DNA from: DASQFQ01 sp038238015
Lineage (GTDB): Bacteria > Actinomycetota > Thermoleophilia > Solirubrobacterales > Solirubrobacteraceae
Length of the DNA: 39,141 bases
NCBI GenBank assembly: GCA_038238015.1
Contig: JBBRYA010000034.1
Location: 1 to 39,141, forward strand
Reading direction: 5' to 3'
A model generated the notes under the pieces. The model did no database searches. It saw nothing but the letters and a program-made list of their open reading frames with translations, and was not told where the DNA came from. This document shows positions 8,847-16,095 of the stretch, piece by piece. The position numbers and the translations under genes were made by a program. Position 1 is the first letter of the stretch; the number at the start of each line of letters is the position of its first letter.

Positions 8847-9517
8847 TCCAGAAACCGCTGCACCGACGCCTCCTGCTGACGCAGCCGCTCGCCCACGCGG
8901 TGGGCGTGCTCGGCGGCCAGCTCGAGGAAGTCCGCCAGGCAGCGCTCGGGGTCGTCGGGCAGCGGGTACACGCGCGCCACGTCCTGCTGGGCGCAGGCGA
9001 TCCCCATGGGCGGGCGCCCCTCGGCCAGCGGCCGGGCGCCGCACACGGCGGTCACGACGATCCCTTTCTCGGGTGCCACCAGCGCGGCGGGGAGCAGGCG
9101 GTGGGCGGGCAGGCGGACGTGCAGCGCGAGCCGGCGGTCGACGGCGACGGGGACGTCGGCGAGCTGCTCGAGCGGCTCGCGCCAGATGTCGAGCACGGTG
9201 TCGGCGCCGACCAGCGCGTCGCGCAGGGCACCGGCCTGCTCGGCGTAGAGGTCCTCGGCCTCCTCGCGGTCGCGCGCCGCGGCGAGGTCGAGGTCGAGCG
9301 GGATTCGCAGCAGCTCGTCAGGAGCCATGGCCTCTCCCGCCCCATGGCCGCCGTGGGTGACGTAGGTCTGGATCGTGCCGAGGTCGCGGCGGCCGTGGAA
9401 GACGACGGTGAGCGTGTCGCACAGCGGCAGGCCCCCGACCCGGAGCGCAACAGCGGCCGACGCGTCCTGATCGATCAGCGCCCGGCGAAGCAGCTCTTCA
9501 GCTTGGTCTTCGTCCAT
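8834..9517 (-). CDS. Hypothetical protein, 227 aa
   Basis: Unrecognised soluble, acidic protein. The start ATG 9515-9517 is preceded by GGAGAG eight bases upstream, one of the few clear Shine-Dalgarno sequences in this window, and TAACAAT upstream could be its -10. The N-terminus is helical (MDEDQAEELLRRALIDQ), the middle has beta-like GLPLCDTLTVVFHGRRDLG and YVTHGGHG, and the C-terminal 40 or so residues are a long amphipathic helix (LAADFLELAAEHAHRVGERL type) likely to form a coiled coil. Cys occurs at LPLCD, AVCGA, IACAQ and ERCLAD. The downstream membrane protein overlaps its end, suggesting that the two work together. Confidence 0.75.
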   Translation of the reverse strand: MDEDQAEELLRRALIDQDASAAVALRVGGLPLCDTLTVVFHGRRDLGTIQTYVTHGGHGAGEAMAPDELLRIPLDLDLAAARDREEAEDLYAEQAGALRDALVGADTVLDIWREPLEQLADVPVAVDRRLALHVRLPAHRLLPAALVAPEKGIVVTAVCGARPLAEGRPPMGIACAQQDVARVYPLPDDPERCLADFLELAAEHAHRVGERLRQQEASVQRFLELSE

Positions 9518-9580
9518 CTTTGGCTCTCCTTGCCCGCGCACATTGTTACGCCTCCGCCGGACACGGGGTACCCTCGGCGC

Positions 9581-9859
9581 GTGAAGCTCATCTACAAGCC
9601 CTTCGGGATCCTGCTCGGCATCATCGGCGGCCTGGTCGGCAAGCGCATCTTCGACTTCGCCTGGACCAAGATCGACGACGAGGACCCCCCCAAGGCGACC
9701 ACCCAGGTCGCGCCGTGGTCGAAGATCCTCGCCGCGGCTGCCGTCCAGGGCATGATCTTCAAGTCCACGCGCGTGGTCATCGACCGCTACGGCGCCATCG
9801 GCTGGCACTACCTCACGGGCGTCTGGCCCGGCGAGAAGCGCCCGGACCCCGAGAAGTAG
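9581..9859 (+). CDS. DUF4235 family small membrane protein
   Basis: A 92-residue protein starting at GTG 9581-9583. The opening KLIYKPFGILLGIIGGLVGKRIFD, the WTKIDDEDPPKATTQ linker and the second hydrophobic segment WSKILAAAAVQGMIF followed by DRYGAIGWHYLTGVWPG match DUF4235, a two-helix membrane family common in Actinobacteria and of unknown role. TACCCT at 9569-9574 lies six bases before the GTG with no Shine-Dalgarno, so the transcript is probably leaderless. It is divergent from the 227-residue gene and convergent with the ORF after prs. Confidence 0.9.
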   Translation: MKLIYKPFGILLGIIGGLVGKRIFDFAWTKIDDEDPPKATTQVAPWSKILAAAAVQGMIFKSTRVVIDRYGAIGWHYLTGVWPGEKRPDPEK

Positions 9860-9869
9860 CCCGCCCCGG

Positions 9870-10178
9870 CTACTGGCCGCCGCCGCGGAGCACGAACCCG
9901 CGCTCGGCGAGCGTGGCCAGCGCATCCTCGAAGCCCGCGAAGTCGCGCGCGAGCAGCAGCTCGATCGGTCGCCCCGCGGGACCCTCGCGCCGGACCCAGC
10001 GGCGCAGTACCGGCGCGCCCGCCTGCTCCTCGGCCTCGGCCAGCAGGTCGAGCAGGATCGGCAGCTCCGGCCGGTGGTCGAGGTCTCCGGAGACGACGGC
10101 GAGCGGGTCGGCGTCCAGGACGATCAGGAGCTCGTCCTCGTCGAGGCCCAGCAGCTCCTGCAGGCGCGCGGCGCTCAG
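9870..10178 (-). CDS. Hypothetical protein coupled to prs, probable CTG start, 102 aa
   Basis: An acidic 102-residue protein of unknown family: LQELLGLDEDELLIVLDADPL, then DHRPELPILLDLLAEAEE, a basic LRRWVRREGPAGRPIELLLARD and a C-terminal FEDALATLAERGFVLRGGG. The alternating helix/strand pattern suggests a compact soluble domain. I see no ATG, GTG or TTG in the frame after the end of prs; CTG 10176-10178 overlaps the prs stop as CTGA, exactly as in rplY-pth. Translational coupling to prs is therefore likely and a role connected with PRPP synthetase is possible but unproven. It converges with the DUF4235 gene, leaving ten bases between stops. Confidence 0.7.
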   Translation of the reverse strand: MSAARLQELLGLDEDELLIVLDADPLAVVSGDLDHRPELPILLDLLAEAEEQAGAPVLRRWVRREGPAGRPIELLLARDFAGFEDALATLAERGFVLRGGGQ

Positions 10179-11197
10179 AACAGCTGGTTCTCGCCGCCGA
10201 AGACGTCGGAGACCGAGTCGTCGGTGAAGATGCGGCGGATCGAGTCCGTGAGCAGGTCGGCGCAGGAGAGCACGCGGACGTTGTCGGGAGCGCCCGGGCG
10301 CAGCGGGATCGTGTCGGTGACCACGATCTGCTCGAAGTTCGCGGAGGCGAGGTTCTCGTAGGTGCTGTCTGAGAACACCGCGTGCGTGGCGGCGGCGTAG
10401 ACGCGCGAGGCCCCCTCGTCGAGCACGGTCTGGGCGGCCGCCTTGAGCGTGCCGGCGGTACCGATCATGTCGTCGACGATGAGCGCCGTGCGGCCCTGGA
10501 CGTCGCCGATGACGTAGCCGATCTCGGCGACCTGCTGGGCGGGGCGCTCCTTGTTGAGGATCGCGAGCTCGGCTCCGATCTTCGACGCGAAGTTCTTGGC
10601 GAGCTTCACCCGTCCGGCGTCCGGCGAGACCACGACGAGGTCCTCGAGGTGCAGGTCCGCGAAGTACTGGGTGAGCATGAACAGCGCGGTCATGTGGTCG
10701 ACCGGCTTCTGGAAGAAGCCCTGGATCTGCCCGGCGTGCAGGTCCATCGTGAGCACGCGGTCGGCACCCGCGGTCTCCAGCGCGCGGGCGACCATGCGGG
10801 CGGAGATGGGCTCGCGCGGCGCGGACTTCTTGTCCTGGCGCGAGTAGCCCAGCCACGGCGTCACGGCGATCACGCGGTGCGCGGAGGCGCCGACCGCCGC
10901 GTCGATCATGAGCAGCAGCTCCATCATCGAGTCGTTGGGCGACATGCCGGTGTTCGGGTTGCCGCAGGTCGGCTGGACGAGGAAGACGTCGGCGCCGCGG
11001 ATCGACTCCTCGTAGCGGCAATAGACCTCGCCGTCGGCGAACGTCTTGAGGATCACGCCGCCGAGGTCGACGTTGAGCTTGCCGGCGATCTTGTGGGCCA
11101 GCTCGGGGTTGGCGCGCCCCGCGAACAGCATCAGGCGCTTGCCGTACTCGAGCTGGAGGGACGTTGCGGGGGCGGGATCGGGGTCCAGCGCGCTCAC
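10175..11197 (-). CDS. prs: Ribose-phosphate pyrophosphokinase (PRPP synthetase)
   Basis: Makes PRPP from ribose 5-phosphate and ATP, feeding purine, pyrimidine, His, Trp and NAD synthesis. The 340-residue protein begins at GTG 11195-11197 with a short Pro-rich leader before the core (LMLFAGRANPELAHKIA). Class I hallmarks: FADGEVYCRYEESIRG, NDSMMELLLMIDA, ITPWLGYSRQDKK-type loop (AVTPWLGYSRQDKK), HAGQIQGFF, SPDAGRVKLA at about 191-200, and the PRPP-binding loop VDDMIGTAGT at about 241-250. TACACT at 11207-11212 lies nine bases before the GTG without a Shine-Dalgarno. It follows glmU, the standard Gram-positive order, and overlaps the 102-residue ORF downstream. Confidence 0.97.
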   Translation of the reverse strand: MSALDPDPAPATSLQLEYGKRLMLFAGRANPELAHKIAGKLNVDLGGVILKTFADGEVYCRYEESIRGADVFLVQPTCGNPNTGMSPNDSMMELLLMIDAAVGASAHRVIAVTPWLGYSRQDKKSAPREPISARMVARALETAGADRVLTMDLHAGQIQGFFQKPVDHMTALFMLTQYFADLHLEDLVVVSPDAGRVKLAKNFASKIGAELAILNKERPAQQVAEIGYVIGDVQGRTALIVDDMIGTAGTLKAAAQTVLDEGASRVYAAATHAVFSDSTYENLASANFEQIVVTDTIPLRPGAPDNVRVLSCADLLTDSIRRIFTDDSVSDVFGGENQLF

Positions 11198-11241
11198 CGA
11201 GGGGGCAGTGTACGCGGGCCGCAGGACGTCGCGGCCGCCCG

Positions 11242-12621
11242 TCAGCGCTCTTTGCGGGGCGCGCTCTCGGCGTAGCCCTCGACGTTGCGCTGGCGCTCGC
11301 GCGCGATGCCGAGCGCCCCCGGCGGGACGTCCTCGGTGATGACCGAGCCGGCGCCGGTATAGGCGCCGTCCCCGACGTCCACAGGCGCGACCAGGGAGGT
11401 GTCCACGCCGATGCGCACGCCCGAGCCGATCGTCGTGCGGTGCTTGGTCGCGCCGTCGTAGTTGGCGGTGATCGTCCCGGCACCGAGGTTCGAGGCCTCG
11501 CCGATGTCGGCATCCCCGACGTAGGAGAGGTGCGGGACCTTCGAGCCCTCGCCGAGGACGGAGTTCTTGATCTCCACGAACGTCCCGGCCTTGGCAGCGG
11601 CGCGCAGATCGGCGCCGGGGCGCAGGTAGGCAAACGGGCCGACGCTGACGCGATCGCCGAGGCTCGCGCCCTGCAGGTAGGAGTGCGGGATCGCGACCTC
11701 GTCGCCGGTCGTGGTGTCGATCAGCGTGCTGAGCGGCCCGATGGTGCAGCGGGCCCCGACCGTCGTGTCGCCGCGCAGGAACGAGGACGGCTCGACGACC
11801 GTGTCGCGCCCGATCTGCACCGCGGCCTCGATGGTCGTGCTCTCCGGGTCCACGACCGTCACCCCGGCGCGCTGGTGCGCCTGAGTGATCCGCCGCTGCG
11901 CCAGCGCCCGCACCTCGGCGAGACCGACGCGGTCGTTGATCCCGAGCGTCAGCGAGGAGTCCGTGACCGTGTGGGCCTGGACCGCCTTGCCGTCGGCACG
12001 CAGCACGGCGAGGACGTCGGGGAGATAGAGCTCGCCCTGGGCGTTGTCGGGATGCAGGCGCGAGAGCGCGTCGATCAGCGCCCCGCCGTGGAAGGCGTAG
12101 ATCCCCGTGTTGACCTCGCGGATCGTGCGCTCCTCGTCGGTCGCGTCGCCCTCGGACTTGGTCTCGACGATCTTCTCGACGCTGCCGTCGGCCGCGCGCA
12201 CGATCCGGCCGTAGCCGGACGGGTCGTCGAGCTCCATGGCCGCGACGGTGGCCGCCGCCCCGGCATCCTCGTGGGCGCGCGCGAGCCCGGCGATGGTCTC
12301 CGCCGTGATCAGCGGGACGTCGCCCATCAGGACGAGGACGGCGGCATCCGGCTCGATCTCGTGCGCCGCGGACTGCACCGCGTCGCCCGTCCCCTTCGGC
12401 TCCTCCTGCACGGCGACGGCGACGCCGTCGGGCAGGTGCCCGGCGAGCAGCCGCTTTGGCCCGTCGACCACCACGACCTTGCCCGCGCCGGCCTCGAGCG
12501 CCGCGAGCACGGGCCACAGGATCATCGGCCGCCCGCAGATCGGGTGCAGCACCTTCGGGACGTCCGAGCGCATCCGGGTCCCCTCACCGGCGGCGAGGAT
12601 CACGACGGTCGGAGCGGCCAC
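11242..12621 (-). CDS. glmU: Bifunctional UDP-N-acetylglucosamine pyrophosphorylase/GlcN-1-P acetyltransferase
   Basis: GlmU performs the last two steps to UDP-GlcNAc for peptidoglycan. The 459-residue length is typical. The N-terminal uridyltransferase has AAGEGTRMRSDVPKVLHP (about 10-27), PLITAETI and NTGIYAFHG. The C-terminal left-handed beta helix has hexapeptide repeats (TVGARCTIGPLST, GSKVPHLSYVGDADIG) and the acetyltransferase core NLGAGTITANYDGATKH. It starts at GTG 12619-12621; TACGAT at 12628-12633 (minus strand) lies six bases before it, overlapping the -10 of the divergent tRNA gene. prs follows after 44 nt. Identity is certain. Confidence 0.97.
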   Translation of the reverse strand: MAAPTVVILAAGEGTRMRSDVPKVLHPICGRPMILWPVLAALEAGAGKVVVVDGPKRLLAGHLPDGVAVAVQEEPKGTGDAVQSAAHEIEPDAAVLVLMGDVPLITAETIAGLARAHEDAGAAATVAAMELDDPSGYGRIVRAADGSVEKIVETKSEGDATDEERTIREVNTGIYAFHGGALIDALSRLHPDNAQGELYLPDVLAVLRADGKAVQAHTVTDSSLTLGINDRVGLAEVRALAQRRITQAHQRAGVTVVDPESTTIEAAVQIGRDTVVEPSSFLRGDTTVGARCTIGPLSTLIDTTTGDEVAIPHSYLQGASLGDRVSVGPFAYLRPGADLRAAAKAGTFVEIKNSVLGEGSKVPHLSYVGDADIGEASNLGAGTITANYDGATKHRTTIGSGVRIGVDTSLVAPVDVGDGAYTGAGSVITEDVPPGALGIARERQRNVEGYAESAPRKER

Positions 12622-12627
12622 GGTGCC

Positions 12628-12633
12628 ATCGTA
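12628..12633 (-). promoter_or_regulatory. Putative leaderless -10 of glmU
   Basis: Minus-strand TACGAT ends six bases before the glmU GTG. It shares two bases with the divergent TAGTAT hexamer ahead of tRNA-Gln, so the two promoters overlap back to back. Confidence 0.4.
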
Positions 12634-12637
12634 GTAT
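12632..12637 (+). promoter_or_regulatory. Putative -10 of tRNA-Gln
   Basis: TAGTAT lies 21 bases before the tRNA 5' end, which would place the transcript start near 12644, inside the GC hairpin at 12640-12656. No convincing -35 hexamer is visible. Confidence 0.4.
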
Positions 12638-12639
12638 CG

Positions 12640-12656
12640 GGCGGCGCAACGCCGCC
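12640..12656 (+). other. Seven-bp hairpin abutting the 5' end of tRNA-Gln
   Basis: GGCGGCG and CGCCGCC, separated by CAA, form a perfect hairpin that ends two bases before the mature tRNA. If transcribed it would be a structured 5' leader next to the RNase P site. Confidence 0.55.
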
Positions 12657-12658
12657 GT

Positions 12659-12731
12659 TGGGGGGTCGTCTAACGGGATAAGGCGCCAGCCTTTGGAGCT
12701 GGCTATCGGGGTTCGAGTCCCTGCCCCCCAG
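12659..12731 (+). tRNA. tRNA-Gln (anticodon TTG)
   Basis: A complete cloverleaf. Acceptor TGGGGGG (12659-12665) pairs with CCCCCCA (12724-12730), discriminator G at 12731. The D arm has a short stem and loop TAACGGGATAA with the GG pair. Anticodon stem CCAGC/GCTGG encloses CTTTGGA, with anticodon TTG at 12693-12695 reading CAA. The variable region is four bases. T arm CGGGG/CCCTG has one G:T wobble and loop TTCGAGT. U1:A72 and G73 are typical glutaminyl-tRNA identity features. CCA is not encoded after G73. Confidence 0.96.
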
Positions 12732-12995
12732 CTGTCTTTCCGTCCTCCCGGAATGCGAACATGTGTTCGTGCCAGGCCTCAGTTTCTCAGAGAGCGAACT
12801 CAGACCCGGCCGTCGCCGCTTCCCTCTCCTATTCCGACGTCCTGCGCCGTCTGCGGCTGAGACCCGCGGGGGGGACCGCGATCCGCAAGTGGGTGCGCAG
12901 TACCGCACTGACGTCGCGAGGACCGGCTGAGCCGCCTCTACATCAGTCACCCGGCGCAACGCACCGCCTTTCCGCCGCTACAGTGGCCCGCGCCC

Positions 12996-14732
12996 ATGCG
13001 CGCTCGCCTCATCGTCGCCGGCCTCGTCTCGGCGCTCATCGCGGGAGCGGCGCCGGGGGTGGCCCGGGCGGGGGATCCGATCCTTCCGCTGTCCGAGCTC
13101 AAGGCCGGGATGAAGTGCACCGGTTACACAGTGATCCGGGGGACCGATGTGACGAGCTTCGACGTCGAGATCCTCGACGTGGTCTCGGGTGACCAGTCGG
13201 CCAACGACGGGCCGCGGATTCTCGTCCGCGTGTCCGGCGAGGCCGTCGACGCGACCGGGGTCGGGCCCGGGTTCAGCGGCTCGCCGATCTACTGCAACGG
13301 GCGCAACGCGGGGGCGATCTCGGAGTCGATCGGGGAGTACGGCGGCAAGGTCGCGCTCGCAACGCCGATCGAGGAGATCCTCGGCAATCCGCCCGACGCG
13401 CCCGGATCGGTGCGCCCGTCGCCGGGGCCGTCGAGGCAGCTGGCCTCGCCGCTCACGGTGGCCGGGCTCAGCGCACCGCTGGCGCGCGCGCTCACCCAGG
13501 CGGCCGCGAAGGCCGGCCGCCCGGTGCTCGCCGCGCCCGCGCAGCCGCTCACCCCGTTCCCCGTCACCGCGCCGAAGCCGGGCTCGGCGATGAGCGCGGG
13601 GTACTCCACCGGCGACATCTCCGTCGGCGCGATCGGGACCGTGGCCTACGTCGACGGCGTCCGCGTGTGGGGCTTTGGCCACCCGTTCGAGAACGGCGGC
13701 AGGCGCTCGCTGCTGCTCCAGGACGCCTACGTCTACCGCGTCATCAACAACCCGAACACGGCGGCCGACGGCAGCACCTACAAGCTCGCCGCGATCGGCC
13801 ACCCGCTGGGCACGCTCTCAAACGACGCGGAGTCCGCCGTCGTCGGGCGCACGGGCGCGCTTCCGCCCACCGTTCCCGTGCGCGTGTTCAGTTCCGATCT
13901 GGACACCGGCCAGAAGCGCACGCTCACCACGCGCGTCGTCGACGAGACCGACGTCGGCACGCCGGCGGGCACGTCGGCGCTGGGCTTCGTCGCGCCGCTG
14001 GCGGTCGCGCAGGGCGCGTCGGCGATCCTGCGCAGCGGGCCGGCCAAGCTCACGGGAACGATGTGCCTGCGCATCGCCCTGCGCGAGCGCCGGACGCCGC
14101 TGCGCTTCTGCAACCGCTACGTCTCCGCGGTCCCCGCGCCCGCCGACAGCGGGGTCACGAACCTCGTCGCCGCCGGCGCGGCCTCCGACGCGCTGCTGGC
14201 CCTCAGCGTGCTCGACGACTACAAGCGCGGCGACCTGCACGTGACCGAGCTCGCCGCCCGCGTGAAGCTCCGGCGCGGGCTGAACCAGGCCTTCCTGCGC
14301 TCGGTCAGCCTTCCCGGCCGGGTGCGCCCCGGCGAGCGGGTGCGAGCGCGGCTGCGCCTGCAGATCGTGCGCGGCCGCCGCCTCACGCGGTCGGTCGTCC
14401 TGCGGATCCCGCGCTCGCTGAAGCCTGGGCGCCGCAAGCTCGTGTTCACCGGAACCGACGTCGACTCGCCCGACTCCGACCTGTTCGCCTCGATCGTGAG
14501 CACGATCACGATCGGGGGGAGCGACGCCCCCTCCCCCGGCGACCCGGGGCCGCGCTCGATCGAGGAGCTCGCCGCACGCATCAAGTCGATCGCGCGCTTC
14601 GACGGCGTCAGCGTCCGGTTCCCGGGCGGCCACGGCCTCGGTGTTCCGGCCTACCGCGATGCGCAGCTGCGCATCTCCGGCCGTGCGCGCGCCTCCGTGC
14701 GCGTCGTGCGACGGCCGCGCCGCGGCCGCTAG
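12996..14732 (+). CDS. Secreted SpoIVB-like S55 family serine peptidase
   Basis: A 578-residue exported protein. The signal peptide covers about 1-26 (RARLIVAGLVSALIAGAAPG, cleavage near ARA). The peptidase region carries the S55 hallmarks: GMKCTGYTVIRGT near the start, the nucleophile loop GVGPGFSGSPIYCNG (about 87-101) and VWGFGHPFENGG (about 225-236). In SpoIVB the equivalent Ser and His form the active site. After about 400 a basic beta-rich C-terminal region (VSLPGRVRPGERVRARLRLQ, then IPRSLKPGRRKLVF) looks like the domain of the same family seen on other secreted proteins here. There is no PDZ-like N-terminal segment as in sporulation SpoIVB, and no sporulation gene nearby. TACAGT at 12979-12984 sits 11 bases before the ATG; there is no Shine-Dalgarno. 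It converges with the aminotransferase at a shared CTAG. Confidence 0.85.
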   Translation: MRARLIVAGLVSALIAGAAPGVARAGDPILPLSELKAGMKCTGYTVIRGTDVTSFDVEILDVVSGDQSANDGPRILVRVSGEAVDATGVGPGFSGSPIYCNGRNAGAISESIGEYGGKVALATPIEEILGNPPDAPGSVRPSPGPSRQLASPLTVAGLSAPLARALTQAAAKAGRPVLAAPAQPLTPFPVTAPKPGSAMSAGYSTGDISVGAIGTVAYVDGVRVWGFGHPFENGGRRSLLLQDAYVYRVINNPNTAADGSTYKLAAIGHPLGTLSNDAESAVVGRTGALPPTVPVRVFSSDLDTGQKRTLTTRVVDETDVGTPAGTSALGFVAPLAVAQGASAILRSGPAKLTGTMCLRIALRERRTPLRFCNRYVSAVPAPADSGVTNLVAAGAASDALLALSVLDDYKRGDLHVTELAARVKLRRGLNQAFLRSVSLPGRVRPGERVRARLRLQIVRGRRLTRSVVLRIPRSLKPGRRKLVFTGTDVDSPDSDLFASIVSTITIGGSDAPSPGDPGPRSIEELAARIKSIARFDGVSVRFPGGHGLGVPAYRDAQLRISGRARASVRVVRRPRRGR

Positions 14733-16015
14733 GCCGCGACCGCGGGCTCGCCCAGCTCGGCCGCCACGGCGTCGAGCGCGTCGCTGATCGCGGTCGCCGC
14801 GCGGTCGATGTCCTCGCGCGTCGCCACGAGCGGCGGGGAGAGGGCGACGGCGTCGCCGAGCGGCCGCACGAGCACGCCGCGCTCGCGCGCCGCCGTCCAC
14901 ACGCGCTGCACGGCGTTGGGCACCCGCGCGAGCAGTTCGGGGGAGAGCGCGACCGCCGCGAGCGCGCCGACGCCGCCGCGCACCCCGGCGGCCAGGGCGT
15001 GCTCGCCCAGCGGCGCGAGGGCAGACACCAGCTCGCCCTCGAGCTCGAGTCCCCGGCGGAGCAGCCCCTCGCGCTCGATGATGTCGAGGTTGGCGAGCGC
15101 GACGGCGCAGCAGGTCGGGTGTCCGGAGTAGGTCGGGCCGTGGCGGAACCACGGCGGCGCCGGCTCGTCCCAGAACGGGGCCGCCACTTCGCCGCTGATG
15201 ACCACGCCGCCGAGCGGGAGGTAGCCGCTGGTCACGCCCTTGGCGAACGTGATCATCGCCGGGCGAATGCCCCAGCGCTCGGGCCCGAACCACTCACCCA
15301 GGCGGCCGAAGCCGGAGATCACCGCGTCGATGACGAGCAGCACGCCCGTGCGCTCGCACAGCGCGGCGACGCCCTCGAGGTAGCCGGGGACCGGGACGTG
15401 GACCCCGCCGGCGCCGATGACCGGCTCCACGAAGACCGCGGCGACGCGCTCGGCGCCGACGCGCAGCAGCTCGGCCTCGAGCGCCTCGAGGGAGTCGTGC
15501 GGAACTTGCGAAGCGTCGGGATCGAGCGGGCCGACGTCGACGCGGTTGGCCTGGATCCCGCCGAGGCTGGTGCCGAGGCCGTGGGTCCCGTGGTAGCCCT
15601 GGCTGCGGGAGATCAGATGCACGCGCTCGGGCTGGCCGGTCGCCGCGAAGTAGCGCCGGGCGAGCTTGGCCGCGGTGTCGATCGAGTCCCCGCCGCCGCT
15701 GGTGAGGAAGATCCGCGCGTCGTCTACCGGGGCGAGATCGCTCAGGCGCTCGGCGAGCTCGAGCGCCGGCTCGTTGGCGAACGCGCCGAAGGTCGAGTAG
15801 GTGGCCAGCCGGCGCATCTGCTCGGCGGCTGCGTCGACGAGCTCGCCGCGGCCGTGGCCGACGTTGACGTTCCAGAGGCTCGCGGTCGCGTCGAGGTAGC
15901 GGCGGCCCTGGTCGTCGGTGACGTAGCAGCCCTCCCCGCTCACGATCGTGAGCTCGCCGGAGCGGACGGCGTGCATGTCTGCGAAGGGATGCCAGAGGCG
16001 CGTGTCGGAGGGCAT
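14729..16015 (-). CDS. Class III PLP-dependent aminotransferase
   Basis: A 428-residue fold-type I transaminase of the omega-amino acid/beta-alanine:pyruvate group. Visible: SGEGCYVTDDQGRRYLDATASLWNVNVGHG at the N-terminus (positions 26-55 overall), SGGGDSIDTAAKLAR (106-120) for phosphate binding, VEPVIGAGGV, the PLP-pyridine Asp230 in LVIDAVISGFGR, and Schiff-base Lys259 in TFAKGVTSGYLPLGG. In most relatives the residue after that Asp is Glu; here it is Ala. The amino donor cannot be told from sequence. It lies 80 nt after the MTAP-like gene and has a TACGTT hexamer (16022-16027) six bases before its ATG, so it may have its own leaderless promoter. It converges with the S55 gene. Confidence 0.92.
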   Translation of the reverse strand: MPSDTRLWHPFADMHAVRSGELTIVSGEGCYVTDDQGRRYLDATASLWNVNVGHGRGELVDAAAEQMRRLATYSTFGAFANEPALELAERLSDLAPVDDARIFLTSGGGDSIDTAAKLARRYFAATGQPERVHLISRSQGYHGTHGLGTSLGGIQANRVDVGPLDPDASQVPHDSLEALEAELLRVGAERVAAVFVEPVIGAGGVHVPVPGYLEGVAALCERTGVLLVIDAVISGFGRLGEWFGPERWGIRPAMITFAKGVTSGYLPLGGVVISGEVAAPFWDEPAPPWFRHGPTYSGHPTCCAVALANLDIIEREGLLRRGLELEGELVSALAPLGEHALAAGVRGGVGALAAVALSPELLARVPNAVQRVWTAARERGVLVRPLGDAVALSPPLVATREDIDRAATAISDALDAVAAELGEPAVAA

Positions 16016-16095
16016 GGCGCCAACGTAGCCGACGCCCGCCGTCTCCGATGGCGAAACCGGTCGTCGCGGGCGCACCCGCCGGTACAGGCTCAGGC

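Noticed and set aside
12600..12959. Minus-strand 119-aa frame over the tRNA-Gln region, containing GGRDSNPDSQLQRLAP
   Set aside because: That peptide is the familiar spurious translation of the antisense strand of a tRNA T-arm and anticodon region. There is no supporting start signal.
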